Below, one piece after another: positions 13,568 to 25,800 of a DNA stretch of 64,000 nt. The first letter of the stretch is position 1; the number at the start of each line of letters is the position of its first letter. The translations under genes were made by a program, and so were the position numbers. The notes beneath the pieces were generated by a model, which was not told the DNA's origin, searched no databases, and worked only from the letters and a program-made list of their open reading frames with translations. This stretch comes from Zychaea mexicana (lineage: Eukaryota; Mucoromycota; Mucoromycetes; Mucorales; Lichtheimiaceae): positions 460,356 to 524,355 of the forward strand of contig NW_026516684.1 in NCBI RefSeq assembly GCF_025766255.1. The letters run 5' to 3'.

Positions 13568-16282
13568 TGTATGTATGTACGTACGTACGTACGGATGTAC
13601 GTGCTGCTTTGCGAGAAAAAAGAAAAGGGGAGACAGTGTGGGCGAAAGGAGGTTCGTCGAGCTGTAAAGCAAGCCTTTACACAAATAAGTTCCTTTTAGT
13701 GCTCACAAAATGAACGATTTCCGAAACAGTCATTGTCGTGCATCGTAGGACAAAAAGCAGCCCTATCTCATTCAATAAGCAGCAATAATAACAATAATAA
13801 TAATAATATATAATGTAAGCACATCAGCCGCTACAAATGTTGTGCAACCATTTGCATCAATAACTGTCCCATTAAACATGCAACATGCGGAGTATATGTA
13901 CTCACCAAGCCATTGCTGTTGGCTCGCCCTGGTGATAGGCCTTTGTCGTTGAGTGCTTGCTTTTCACTTTGCGATAATTATATAATTGTTTACTTGACAC
14001 TTTGTTTTTCAAATCTCACCGCTATCCAGGAACAGTGAGCTCACTGCCACTAAAGCCTAGCATCATATTGATCGAGCTTGTCATTAATCTCATTTTGCCT
14101 GTCACACATTCATACGCACTCACATACGCACACACCATCACAAAACACTCTCTACAGCAGCAAAAACAACAACGCTATAATTACTACAATTAGGACAGTG
14201 AAATTCTGCGTTGACAAGGAGTTCAAGATAAAGCTCCGAGATTTGGCCCAAAAGACCGTACCTGGATCTGAGAATTTGCAAAAAGTTACCAAGTTACGAA
14301 GCCACCAAGGGTCAGGTCATAGCCGTCAAAGCACTCTTCTCTCAAGTACTCATTATTAGCAACTACAAAAGAAGAAGAGAGCGACATCCATACCTGTCCA
14401 CAGCAAATAACAAGATACATGTTAAAGGCTTGTTGCCGGCGCTTATTTACGTTTGACTCGCAAATCTACAACCTTTTTCTACAAGGAAGAAAACACGCGC
14501 TACAAAGAAACATTAATGCAGCCTTACATCATACCGACTCACACTTTGGTGCATTTACGCAGTTGTTTTTGCTCGAGGGCATGATGCTTTCTTACAGAAT
14601 GAGTTTAGAAACCGCAATATGCGTGACACATCTCATGACTGTGTAATACTCATTTGCTGCTAAAGCAAATGAAATATTCGACATAATATGGCACCGTCAT
14701 CAATCACGATATCGGCATCAACAGTGACAAGAAGTATCTTGAAAACAAATCGATAGACTAAAAAACCGATACGGAATGTGCTGAGATACATACTGAAACA
14801 GTTCGTGATTTAGCGTGTAGCTGATGTGGCGATTCATACCTCAACTATCATCTGTTCCCGATGGCAGCAAGTTGCTGGAAGGAAACCTCTGCATTTGAAT
14901 GTTCTTAAGGAAACATCCGGAAAAGCAAGTAAAGTGATAACAGAATCGATGTCAGCCCTTCAAAAATCAACACATAAATCATAAAGTAGTATCATAGATT
15001 CCTTAAAGACGGCTATTCAGCATTTCTTTTCGATCATTTTGGCAATGCAAGCTTTGCTTTGGGATCTATTTGGTGGTCCGGAACGTTTTCGATGGTTTGT
15101 CACCAAGTTAGAAACCTGAATTCATATAGTTGCTTATAAACGCTGACAGGTTGCGGATATATCACCCGGATTGTGTGTGCCTGGAATGGCTGCGGTAGGA
15201 AAAGTTGCGGATAAGCAATAAGGAGCAGGTACAAATGGTATTTAATCATTAGAAATGCGCTGTTTTTGCCGCTGTGCACATCTGTACTAATATTAACCTT
15301 CTCTAATATGTCTTCATCTCTAAGCTGAACATCACGGCCACTTAGGAACATCCCTTTGGGGCATAGGTCTAGTGTTAGCGGTGACGGCGACCAAAGTAGG
15401 CGTTATCAACACAAACATTCTTCACACAATCTTGAAGCATAGAGAAAGCTTTCATCAAGATGAACATCGAGTGACAGTGCAACCAACACCAGCACCAGCA
15501 GTACCGGTAACATCATCATCAGCAGCACCAAGAAGACCAGCTGGTCAACCGTCTAAAGGTCAGACCTACGTGATTATTAGTAAAAGAAGGCTGCAACATT
15601 CGAACAAAATCATTAGATTCAGCGAGAGGCGAATCGCAAACAAAAGCAATCACGCACCCGTTATAAGCTTGCGAGCAGTTGGCGGGTTGGAAAATGCAAA
15701 TAGAACTTTCATATCTTTCAAGCGTATAAATCTATCAACAGGAGAATCAAGGGCAACGGCACCGTGCTAGCCAGAAGCCCAAAGACCTGTTGTCAATTAC
15801 CACCTACGGAAAGTTTGACAATATCAAAAAGTATCGCAGCAGACATACTTGACCAATGTGTCACAAATAAGCTTCAAAAGTTCTAATGAGGGAAGAGCCT
15901 TCATGCTGTCAACGGAGCTGTACCGCTCCAAATAATTCCATGTATACAACAACACATATAATCGTTATATATTGTCATTATTGGAATTTGCAAATCAACT
16001 TCCTGTGACAACAAATCAATCCTCCCACCCTTCTCCTGCACCTACCATCCTTCGCTCTCGCCCCTATCTGATGTAGCACCTGCCTTGTGTTCCCTACATC
16101 TCCCTTTGTATTTATCGTCCTGAAACTGATTGGTAAAGGAAAGTTTCGGGTGCTTGACGCCAATCTTACTTGAATTACCTAGCCTTATCTGATTATGCTT
16201 CCCCTTTAGGGTAATGCTCATTTTCCTTGCCAGAAACACTGTATAGGTAAGATACAACTTCTTTTTATTTTCGTTAGAGAGT
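13289..16282. other. Intergenic region with (ATGT)n array; unidentified decayed frames
   Basis: Between the divergent BEM3-like promoter and the 3' end of the RWD gene. It holds GAAA/CTTT runs, a long ATGT tetranucleotide array at about 13538-13593 and an AAT-rich stretch near 13785-13810. From about 14,080 to 15,770 on the plus strand there are open frames of 75-132 codons (14078-14359, 14419-14646, 15372-15770). They are separated by stops and in different frames, with normal-looking amino-acid content. They could be an old, heavily mutated gene or transposon, but I do not recognise the protein. Confidence 0.4.
13538..13593. repeat. (ATGT)n tetranucleotide microsatellite
   Basis: Around thirteen ATGT/ACGT units, drifting from GTAT to GTAC at the right end, about 250 bp upstream of the BEM3-like start codon. 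Neighbouring CTTT and GAAA runs make the whole 13,430-13,600 stretch low complexity. Confidence 0.9.
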
Positions 16283-17543
16283 TCAGTCATCGTTACCAAA
16301 TTGCCGCCATACGGCATTTTCGTCATCCTCTTTATCATCCTGCTGTGATCGCTCCTCCTTTTCATATTGTGATGCATCCACAGAGACATCGCCTTCATCC
16401 ATATATTTCGAATCTGATAATGCGAGTGTTCGATCCTGCTCAAACAGTTGACGACCTTGTAGAAAACGTTTCGTAACATGTGTCAGAATTCGTTGCGCTT
16501 TTTTTTTTCTTCTGTGTGATTCATCAGTTTTTACCTGTTAATTTGTTCTTCAGCTCTTTGGCGCGTGCCTTTTTCTCTTCACTCTCGTGATCAGCCAATT
16601 CCTTCTCAAACTTGGCTTTCCATTCTTGGAACCGTTCCCACGTCAATTTGGTACCGCGGAACCGAGCATTCTCGATCTCCTCCTCCTTGCGAATGCGCTC
16701 TATATCTGCTTCTTCCCGAGATCTTTGTGTGTCTTCTAGTATTTGATTCAACTCTTCTTTGGCAAGCGATGCCATGGTGAAAATCATAACCATGCCCAAC
16801 GATTCTTCGGCCTATGGATAACAGCTTTTTGAGTTAGATGGGCCAACGAAGATATAAAAGGGACGAAAAACGACAGGAGTCGTAATAATGATAATAATAA
16901 TAAGAAATAACAATCATACACCAGTCTTGATTGCCGCCAAAATTCTTTCCAGTTGTGAGTTCGTCAACTTGCCATCAGTAACGTCGACGCTGTATTCTGG
17001 CAATTCATCGGGATACGTTGGGGTATATTTGACCCGTAACGACAGTGCACCTTTTTCATATTTAGATCCGTTATAGAAATGCGTTAAACATGACCCGCCT
17101 TCGAATTTATAAAAGAAACAGCAACATTGTTCCTTTCCTTCACAGAAATACCAATACTACAACATACATGGGGTTTCTTCATCCTGATCGTCTGGGAAAA
17201 TGGCGATTTGAAATTCTTTATCACCAATTTCTATACGATAAAAGCCAAAAGATCTTGAGTAATTTAAAACGAAAAAAGGAGAGCGAACAAGTTATTGCAG
17301 TGATGCTGTCCCTTCTTATATAAAATTGTACCTTGAAATTCCTCGGGATATATAGATTGAAGCGCTTCCAATTCGTTTTGCTGTTCTTCAAGGTAATCTA
17401 TATAAACACAAGTTTAATATTTATTTTTTCCACGCACACACACACACAAACACACGTTCTCTCTCTCTCTCTCTCTCCCCGTGGGAGGTATATACAAAGA
17501 TCTCTGCTAAAAGAAATAACAATAATATATGATTACCTGTCAT
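16283..17543 (-). CDS. GIR2: RWD-domain protein, Gir2/RWDD1 family
   Basis: Cytoplasmic RWD protein. In yeast, Gir2 binds the GTPase Rbg2 and the Gcn2 activator Gcn1; in animals, RWDD1 binds DRG2. So it belongs to translation-linked stress signalling. Six exons fit in phase: 17543-17537 (ATGACAG only), 17397-17332, 17230-17168, 17050-16920, 16811-16535 and 16455-16283, giving 238 aa (human RWDD1 is 243). The RWD domain (about 4-110) shows EEQQNELEALQSIYPEEF, KYTPTYPDELPEY and AEESLGMVMIFT. A charged coiled coil follows (about 115-190), then the conserved FRGTKLTWERFQEWKAKFE and KNKLTGRQLFEQD blocks of the DRG-binding C-terminus and an acidic end. Exon 4 could instead start at 17098, also in frame and adding 16 residues. 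The shorter form matches the family better. Confidence 0.9.
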
Positions 17544-18624
17544 TGCTAAATCGATCGTAACTGAGAATGTAAAGCTATTTCTCTGGGTTCTCACTGAGAG
17601 GGTGTGCAGATAAATTACCTCAGCCGCTGCCTTGCATCGGACACGTGACAGTCTTCAGATCAGTCTGACAATAGCTTATTTGACATAACTCATATTTTTG
17701 TATCTACATTGTTCAACTATGAATCGTGGATCAGATATACCATTACGACCATATTGCACATCCCTTTAGACTTTGATATGCAGCCTAAAAAGCTAGTGGT
17801 CATATGCAACCTCAATTCCAATCTGTACGTCCTAGTATCCTTACAATCCACCTAGTACCACTTCCCCACTACGGCATGCATTTAAAACTGTAAATTTGTC
17901 GGAAGCATTTGATCAGCAGACTCAAGGTACTCCTGAAAGATAGTCCATTTTATGGTTGTTTGGTGTGAGCGTCACCTACACTTTTTAAAGCGGCATGTGA
18001 CAAAAGGGCAAACTTCAATTGGAAATCGCGACATACGAGTAGTAAAAGGTAGTTTCTCGTTTGAACTAGCTGTAATCTAAACAAAATAATTTTAAAAATG
18101 ATGAAACGTCCTTAGTGATTGTGACTAGAAGCAATTCGTCGATTTTTCCTCAATTTCTTTTAATTTCCCAATCAGCAACTGTCTCCATTTAGTGTATATA
18201 TTCGAGCTACTATAAATTGGTCAGCTACTTATAGTACATAGAATGTTGAACTCTAGAATGAGCAGAAGTTGCTGTACCGGATTTCTTATCAGGTAGTAGA
18301 CGTTTGGATTCATAAATCCAGCATGATGCTTTTATTAACCCATAATAAATTTGATATATAGAGAATGACGTTTTTTTCATATATTGGAGTAATGATTCAA
18401 AGTAGCTGATATGGTTAAAATATACTCACCAGTGTTAAAACTGGTCAAATTTGTAGGTGCATGTAGAATAAAACGAATAGTAAAGAAAAAGTATAGCAAT
18501 ATCTAGATAACAAGAAAGTGGTAAAAAGTATATATAAATAAAAAAAGCATACAGCAATTTGCGATACTAAAACATCAACATAAACGATATCAAATTGAGA
18601 ATGGATCAATAGGGTACGAACACC
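17544..18624. other. Intergenic region, no gene seen
   Basis: AT-rich spacer upstream of the RWD gene. I see no open frame with domain character, no RNA gene and no clear repeat. It marks the boundary between host gene territory and the transposon-rich block that follows. Confidence 0.5.
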
Positions 18625-18795
18625 TACACAGCTGTTAGTCTATCTCTCGACATGGAAAAGGCTTACGATCGTGTACACCCTGCGTATCTCAAGTAATACT
18701 TAGATCGCTGGGGCTTTCTGGAGTCCATTATATGCTGTATCACCAGCCTTTTTTTGGCTCGAGCATCATCATCAACATCAATGGCGCACTTAGGG
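18625..18795 (+). pseudogene. LINE reverse-transcriptase scrap
   Basis: A ~170-bp plus-strand fragment whose frame reads LSLDMEKAYDRVHPAYLK, then a stop, then a segment matching LDRWGFLES. This is the same reverse-transcriptase block found in LINE-A at about 24.9 kb (LSLDMEKAYDRVHPQYL, MRWGFLQS). The fragment ends abruptly after the residues corresponding to INGAL. It lies opposite in orientation to the nearby LINEs and just outside the putative Helitron 3' end, so it was probably the insertion target or debris from a rearrangement. Confidence 0.8.
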
Positions 18796-18830
18796 TATTA
18801 AATATCAACAACTAAAGTTGTTATATTTAA

Positions 18831-21800
18831 CTAGCGGTCCTTCCTCGCTTCGCTCCGTGTCATTCAACGGAAACGCGTCGCAATATGGAGCGATGTTGCA
18901 TCAGTGTTTCGGCATTGGATGCTTATTGTCTGTTTTCAAAAACAAAAGGAAGATCATTGTGCAGTGAGAAGTAGTCTACCATACGAAGTCGTCAAAGTTG
19001 GATACTTAACTATCTCCAGTTTAGAATGCAATGCGAAAAGAAGTGTTGACAAAGATGATGTAGTGATATTGATAAAAAGAGAACAGAAGATCCAAAGAAT
19101 TAGAGAAGGACTTCATGGAAAACAACATTTCGGGTGTTTTGGCCTTGCTGACCCGCGATGCGTGAGTTTTCCGGGATCTAACATGACTCTAATAGATGAT
19201 GGGGTGCGGACACGTGACATGGCTACATAAAGCAGACCATGCGTGAACAGAGGTTCAGGCAAGTAGAGGCCGACAGTGTTGAAAGTTTGACCCTGTGCCT
19301 TATTGATGGTCATTGCAAATGCCAGGCGAACAGGGAATTACGTGCGTTTGAATTGAATGGGAGAGCGTGTTTGTGAAGGTGTGAGTGTTATGCGAGGGAT
19401 CAAGACAATGTTGCCAGCATGAGGTCCAGTGGCTATTTCAGCTTCAAGTACATATCGTTGGAAAGAGCGTACAATCAGCCTTGTCCCATTGCAGAGACCA
19501 CTTTGGGTGTGCAAATTCCGCAAAAGCATGATTGAGCAGCCGACTTTGAGTTTCAGCGAGTGTGGTGGAAGGTCGGATGGATTCATTGAATTTAGAAGCT
19601 CTGGTGGGTATGTGATTTGATCTTCTGGATCATCCACTGTATCAGCGCTTTGGAACTCATATATGGTGCCCGGAAAATGGTCGAGTACCAAATCGTTGAT
19701 TGTTGTGACGTCGGCATTCTTTGGAGTCAAGATGGAGCGACTGATGAGGTATTGACGATCCACGCGTGGTGCATTGAGGTTGCCGTAAATGGCTTCTATG
19801 AGCTCATATGTATTGTAACGTGGCATGAACATTCGATCTGGGAGCCGGATTCTGTCATCAGTGGTTGGCACCAACAGCTCAGCACCATCACCAATGCGAA
19901 GTAAATACTGCGCAAACTCGCGAAGCTCGTTTGCGTCATTGGTGTCGGCAGCTTGTTGGATGCGCATGCTGGTTTCAAGGCGGTGGACGGTGACACTGGC
20001 CCAAATTGATGAGCGATTTAGGCACTGCTGTACAATTTGTGAGCGCGATGCATTTGGTATCACAGGAAGGACCTATTAACAGGTTTGATGCAGATACTTT
20101 AAATGTAAGTACTACCGCCCAATAGCAAAAGAATGCAAAGTAGAAGAGAGGATACAATGTTAAATACCTGGCGAAAGCCACCACCAAAGACCGTGATCTT
20201 TCCACCAAACGGAACACCGGCAAGCGCGGGATCGTCATGTCTCATGAGATCCTGGATACTCCTGTTTACAGTCTCAATAACGCTTTTACTGATCATGGAC
20301 GCTTCATCCCAGATGATCAATCTTGCCGAACGTATAAGCTGCGCGGTGTCAGACCGTGGGGTAAAATCACACACTGTTGTTTCGTTGACCTCTAAAGGTA
20401 TCTTGAACGTTGAGTGGGCAGTTCGTCCACCATCAAGCAACAAAGCGGCAGTTCCACTTGCAGCTACAGCAAGGGCAATATCTCCGTCACGATGAACATG
20501 TTGGAGAAGTGCATTGAACAGGTATGTCTTGCCAGTACCGCCAGGGCCATCCACAAAATGCACCTTTGGCTGATTTGCCGCATGGCGTAAAGATGCATTG
20601 ACTGCATCAAAGACAGATTGCTGATGCACGTTAAAGACTTGTTGAGGAGCAGGCATCAGTGCAAGTCGTTCCACAAGTCGACGGTGCTCGCGAATCAACA
20701 AAGGCTCGTTGTTGTAGGCGTTATCGTTTGGGTTGGGTGGAAGCACAAACCCATCAAACTCGAGAAGCGATCTTGACAATCCAGAGAGCACCAACTCAAT
20801 ATCCAGAAGGCCTTGGTCATATATGACATCCGTGACGGGCAAATTTTGGATCGTTCAAAATCTTGGTGGGCAGTGTGCAGAAAGTCTTCGACCATGCTAT
20901 CACGGTGACGAAGCCATAAGTCATGCAGATCCTCGGGTTGACAGAAGGCCACAATGACTGCAAATAGTTGGCGAAGAGCATGGGGGCGTGGGTAGGTCTG
21001 AGCTTGTTCAAGGCATTGGTGCCATTCTTCTTGTCCCGTCAGCGGGCCACGTCTTCGTGCTGCTGCCTGAAATGATGGCAACAAATCACCGTCTACTGTT
21101 CGCAAAAATTCAAAGCTGGTAGCACCGGGAATATGATACAGCAAAAGTCGAAGATGGAATTTCTCAACTTCGCGGGGGGAAACAACATAGACACGACCGA
21201 TGGTAGCGCCAAAACCTCGTTCACGTATTTTCCAGCGACGTGTGCTTTGAACAAATACAAATTGCTCGGAAAAATTGACATAAAGAAGGTTTGCGGTAAC
21301 GGTGTCGTCTGTGTTCTCTTGGTTGTACTGGAACCATGCTGTCAAAGTTGTTTCGTGAGCACGGCCTTCAATCACGTTCCCAGGAGCAGCATCCTCATCA
21401 AAATGAACAGTTTGTTCATCTTCCAAGTGGACGGCCAAACGCTGATGCGCTGGGTACTCTTTGTGAAGAGAAAAAGAAAACAACCGCCAGCAGCCCTCGG
21501 AAGCAGAGACATAACGTGCATCAAGGTAGTTGCGTATCTCATCAGTTATCTGTACATCGTTATCCGTAGCGGTGGTGGTGGTGTTTGCTGTTCGACGCTG
21601 CGCTACTACAGCTGACGCGCAATCATGGCCCTTGTAAACGTACTTATAGACATATTTGATCGATTGAATAGAAGAGCAGATTTCAACGTTGATGTGTGCG
21701 TCGTATTTAACACAAAGATATAAATTGTGCGGCACTACAAATCGATTATCGAGGGTTATACCGTTTTTGTTGACGCTGTCACCATTGTCGGGTCTGCGGT

Positions 21801-22800
21801 AGGCGGGATATCCATTTTCATTCCATTCTGTTTCGTCAGAAAACGCTTTGGGGTATTGCTTTGTGCATCTACCGTCAACCATACATGGTGATCTGGCGTT
21901 TAGTAAGCCATATGGGCCATGCAACATGTGCCGTTCGACAGTTGCTCTTGCTGGGTGGTTGCTATCCGGAAGTTGAGTCGAGACAATGGCATCGCAGTGT
22001 GCTGGTGCTATTGGCTTGTCTTCACCAGCAAGAATTAAAAGAATATGTGCATGTGGAAGGCCGCGCTTTTGGAATTCGACGGTGTGTACATGCGCGATAA
22101 CTGTTCCGAGGATCATATCTTTAGTGAGGTCGACCATGAGTTGTTCTAGCTTTAGCTTGAAAACACGTGCAGATAGATCAGGACGATCAGAAGCGGTTTG
22201 GCCAGGTAAGAGGGATTGTTGGATTTCTGGTCAACGTGGGTTGCACGTAAATGTCACAAAAATATCAGGCTTTCCAAAACGACGCACAATGCTCATAGCG
22301 TCTTGATATAGCTGCTGCATGTGGCGTGGTGAACCAATGAAGGAGGATGACAATATGACGCGACGTCCGACACTGGTCATGTCATTGTCTCCAACATTCA
22401 TTGCATCGACGACGTTACAGTATAAATCAGAACGCAATCTGTTTTGGTTGCGCCTAATGAAGCCCAGATTGGTGGATTGCATCTTTGCATACATATCAAC
22501 GATATATTGCTGAAAATAATTACCAAAGCGATGTACTGTAGATCGTGACGGTCAACATCGTCATCATTGCCGCGCACCATGAGGCGGTATTGACACCAAT
22601 CCATAACAGTTGCACGATCACCATTACGATCAATGGCTTGAATGGTCCAGCCTTCATCGCTTAACTCAAAGACTTAATACAAATTCAAAAAACACGCTTA
22701 GCCTAAACTCAAGGTACCTTGGGGAAAGATGAGAACGTAATGGAGAGCATCATAGAAGCGATGCATCTCACTAATACTTTGGAGCTGATTGGATCTTTTC
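18831..22800 (-). mobile_element. Decayed Helitron (rolling-circle transposon)
   Basis: Minus-strand Helitron remnant containing the Rep/helicase pseudogene at 19113-22800. In the element's orientation the 3' end is suggested by a GC-rich segment (GGAGCGAAGCGAGG) followed by CTAG at 18831-18834 with T next to it, which fits the CTRR-T rule for Helitron 3' ends. The 5' end is missing: coding sequence is recognisable up to about 22,796, where an A-rich stretch and LINE-A begin. Confidence 0.7.
19113..22800 (-). pseudogene. Helitron Rep/PIF1-like helicase, broken
   Basis: Rolling-circle replication initiator fused to a PIF1/RecD-type helicase. In order: Helitron N-terminal block (EMHRFYDALHYVLIFPQ, then WCQYRLMVRG); HUH motif RGLPHAHI; two-tyrosine Rep motif KYVYKYVYKGHD; helicase motif I GPGGTGKTYL; motif II LIIWDEASM; motif III GGGFRQ; motifs V/VI MTINKAQGQT and YVAMSRV. 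Two introns are visible (22673-22717, 45 nt; 20073-20167, 95 nt), both restoring frame. Lesions: frameshift near 22538; TGA at 22231-22233 where CNPRW-PEI should continue; frameshift near 20841-20850; TAA at 19338-19340. Motif III has Gly in place of the usual Asp of GGDFRQ. The N-terminus is cut off near 22.8 kb. It cannot be functional as it stands. Confidence 0.92.
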
Positions 22801-22886
22801 TTAAAACTTTTTTTTGTAGGCGCGCAACTTGCGTCGAATTTTATTTCCAATAGGAGAGGTAGAGGGAAAGGAAGCGGGGCATGAAT

Positions 22887-25800
22887 TTACAAAGAGATAT
22901 TGTGAATGTTTGATTCAGCAATATGTAGAAACATCAATTTGTGGGCTTTTTGGACAATGTGATCAAGGGAGAATGGTTGATTGTTAAATATGAAACCCCA
23001 ATGTGTGGACCAAATGCTATGCAAAATGGACTCAACTATCATCGAGCTTTTACCACTAGGAGGGTCTGGCAGAAAATTCAGTTGAAAGATAGCTTGTTCG
23101 ATGTTTGCTGTGGTGGCTGAAGTCAAGAGTAGGTCAGACTATACTCTCTCCCAGACTAACCTTTTCGATGAACATTGAAAGAGGAAGTGTGCAATAGTAT
23201 CTTCATCCTCGTTGCAAATTGGGCACTGATCGGATGTGTATTCGTTCGGAAGGAGGCGGTGTAACATCTTTCGGTATGAAAGTTTATGATGCAGGGCCCT
23301 GTACCAGAAGTTTCGAACCGTGGACGCCAAGTTAATGGTCCAAAACCTTTTCCACACCATGGTCGAGGAGCTAGACACCGCAGCAAGTATATACGAGGAT
23401 ATGAACATTGTTCGGAACTGTTTGCTGGTGGCTACATGGAAATCGAGCGAATCAAAGTGGCACCACTTCAACAGGCAGGCAGGATCATGGGATATCAATG
23501 CGGGATCTGGTTCGCTGATGGCAACGGCTGGAGGATCACAGGCACGAACCAAAGAAACCTTGAAACAGAATTTGGAAGGAATCCAACAGGTCCAAAAACT
23601 GGTGGATGATTTGCGGGCGGCGGCCAATCTCGCGGCGGTGTTTGCGTCTTAAACATCCAAGCTGAGGGTCCATGATGAAAATGTCAGAGACCAGAATGCG
23701 ATGTCGGGACACTGCTGTGATAGTTTTCGTTATTATTGCTGTATATGGCCTTGGTAGTGGGACACTGGCATCCAAAATGTGCATCTGTAATACCGTTTCA
23801 GTGGCGATGAAATTGCTACCGATTTCACAATGGAAATAATCCATGGTGTTACAGAGATTGCCGATGATAGAAACGGGGGTCTTGAATGACGGAGGACGTA
23901 GTCGCTTGTATATTAGGCACATTCGGGGGTCTTGATCTGCGCTCCAACAGTGTAACACATGAAGAATCCATGAGTGAATGAAGGAGCGGTGGCGGTGATT
24001 CGGGTCGAACAAGGGTTGGAGCCACCTAAGTTGTAATGCATGGTGTTGGGCTGGTGGATGTAATATTGCAAGGCCACCATGTTGTCGTTGTTGAACCAAT
24101 GTGTTGTTTGCAATCTTTGGAAACATGTTGAACATAAGAAATCCGTGACTGATGATACGGAGTCGATCCATAAATGCGATAGGTGCGGGACAAACCCTTG
24201 GGACATGCTACAATGTAGATAAAACTAATACATTGAGAACGGTCGCACGGCCTCGTACTGATAGAGTCCGCTGGGAGTAAAGGTGACAGGCGGCCTGCAC
24301 TTTGCTGAGGAGTTCGTCTAAGAAACTGTCCCGTTGCTGCGGTGTCAAACACAAAGGGTAACCCAAATAGATCAAAGCGTTGTTGGAGGTGCGGTCAAAC
24401 CAGGAACAGATATCATGAGTTGCCAGAAGTTGTCGCCATTCCAATGATGGTAATCCAGACAAGGAAATAGCATGTGTCTTGTTGAAGTTGAGTTTTGCGT
24501 TCGATGCTCGGGCATAAGTATCCAAGTGGGTCATCACCAGGCGAAGATCATTTGCATCATGAATGAAGACGAAACAATCATCCGCATAGGCCAGAATCTT
24601 GAGTTGAGCATCTTCAAGGCTCAAAGACGGCATTGGTCTATCAAGAGCAAAACCATGTATTGAGGTATCGGATAAAATGCGTTGTACGAGCGGTTCCAAC
24701 GCCAGGTTGAACAATACCGGGGACAACGGATCTCCTTGGCGCACTCCTCGGTTTTGTTGAATAGCGGGGGATAAAGCACCATTGATGTTGATCTGAATGT
24801 TTGTACCAAAGAAGAGATTGTTGATACATTGGATTGTTGACTGCAGAAAACCCCATCGCATTAGACATTGCCTCAGATACTGTGGATGGACTCGGTCGTA
24901 AGCTTTCTCCATATCCAAGGATAGGCATATATCCGTCGACAACGTTTTGGCAGCATGATCCATCGCTAGTTTGACAGCCAATCCGTTATCTGCGATGTAC
25001 CGGCCATGAATGAACCCTGTTTGATATTTGTTTACCAGCTTGCCGGCGACATGCACCACCCGCGCATTCAAAATCCAGGTAAACACTTTCGCATCTGTAT
25101 TTATCAAGGCAATTGGTCGCCAGTTGGATAACGACAGCAGATCGCCTTTTTTGGGCAAGAGGCGCAGGCATGTATCTGACCACGACTTAGGAAATATAGC
25201 CTGTTGTAAGGCGTCAGTGTATACTTGAAGAACGAGATCCGAGTAGAGCTCATGATGAAAGAGAAAACCGAGAATTGAGTATGGTAGCCCGTCAAGCCCT
25301 GGGCTACTTCGGCGGGGGGATCTTGCGACCGCTAGTTGCAGCTCGTCTAAGGTAATCTCTTGTTCGAGCATGTCACGATCCTCTTGATTCAAACGACTAA
25401 CCGGCGATACATGGTCTAGTAAATCGGCCACGGCCTCCGTATCAATCGGTGCAGCAGTATAAAGTTGTTGGTAAAATGTGCAAGCGGATGCATGCATATG
25501 CTCAAGTGTCGATGCAGTTTCACCTGTTTCCGGATGCTGTAGCTCTTCAATGTTTCGTTGGACTTGCCGTTGTTGGATCACCGTTTTAATATACCCAGCT
25601 GACTTTTCCCCATTCTCCCGCCACCGTATATTTGCTTTTAGTGTTTGGATATACACTATTTCTTCTTGAACCTCTGCAAGTTGAGAACATATCGCGGTCA
25701 GTTTGGCTGGAGTTTCATTGAAACGTTTTTTTTCGCGTAGCATTTTGTTGCGCTGGCGTTGTAAATGTCGTTCGAGTCGTTTTCGTCGGGTTGCTTCGTA

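Noticed and set aside
13490..13684. Minus-strand frame with repeated Thr-Tyr-Ile-His units
   Set aside because: It is a translation of the ATGT microsatellite.
17051..17098. Longer exon 4 of the RWD protein
   Set aside because: It is in frame, but adds 16 residues in the RWD core that family members lack; the acceptor at 17051-17052 gives the family-like sequence.
18904..21615. Plus-strand frames over the Helitron (18904-19230, 19617-19904 and 21133-21615)
   Set aside because: Antisense shadows of the minus-strand helicase, whose motifs explain the sequence.
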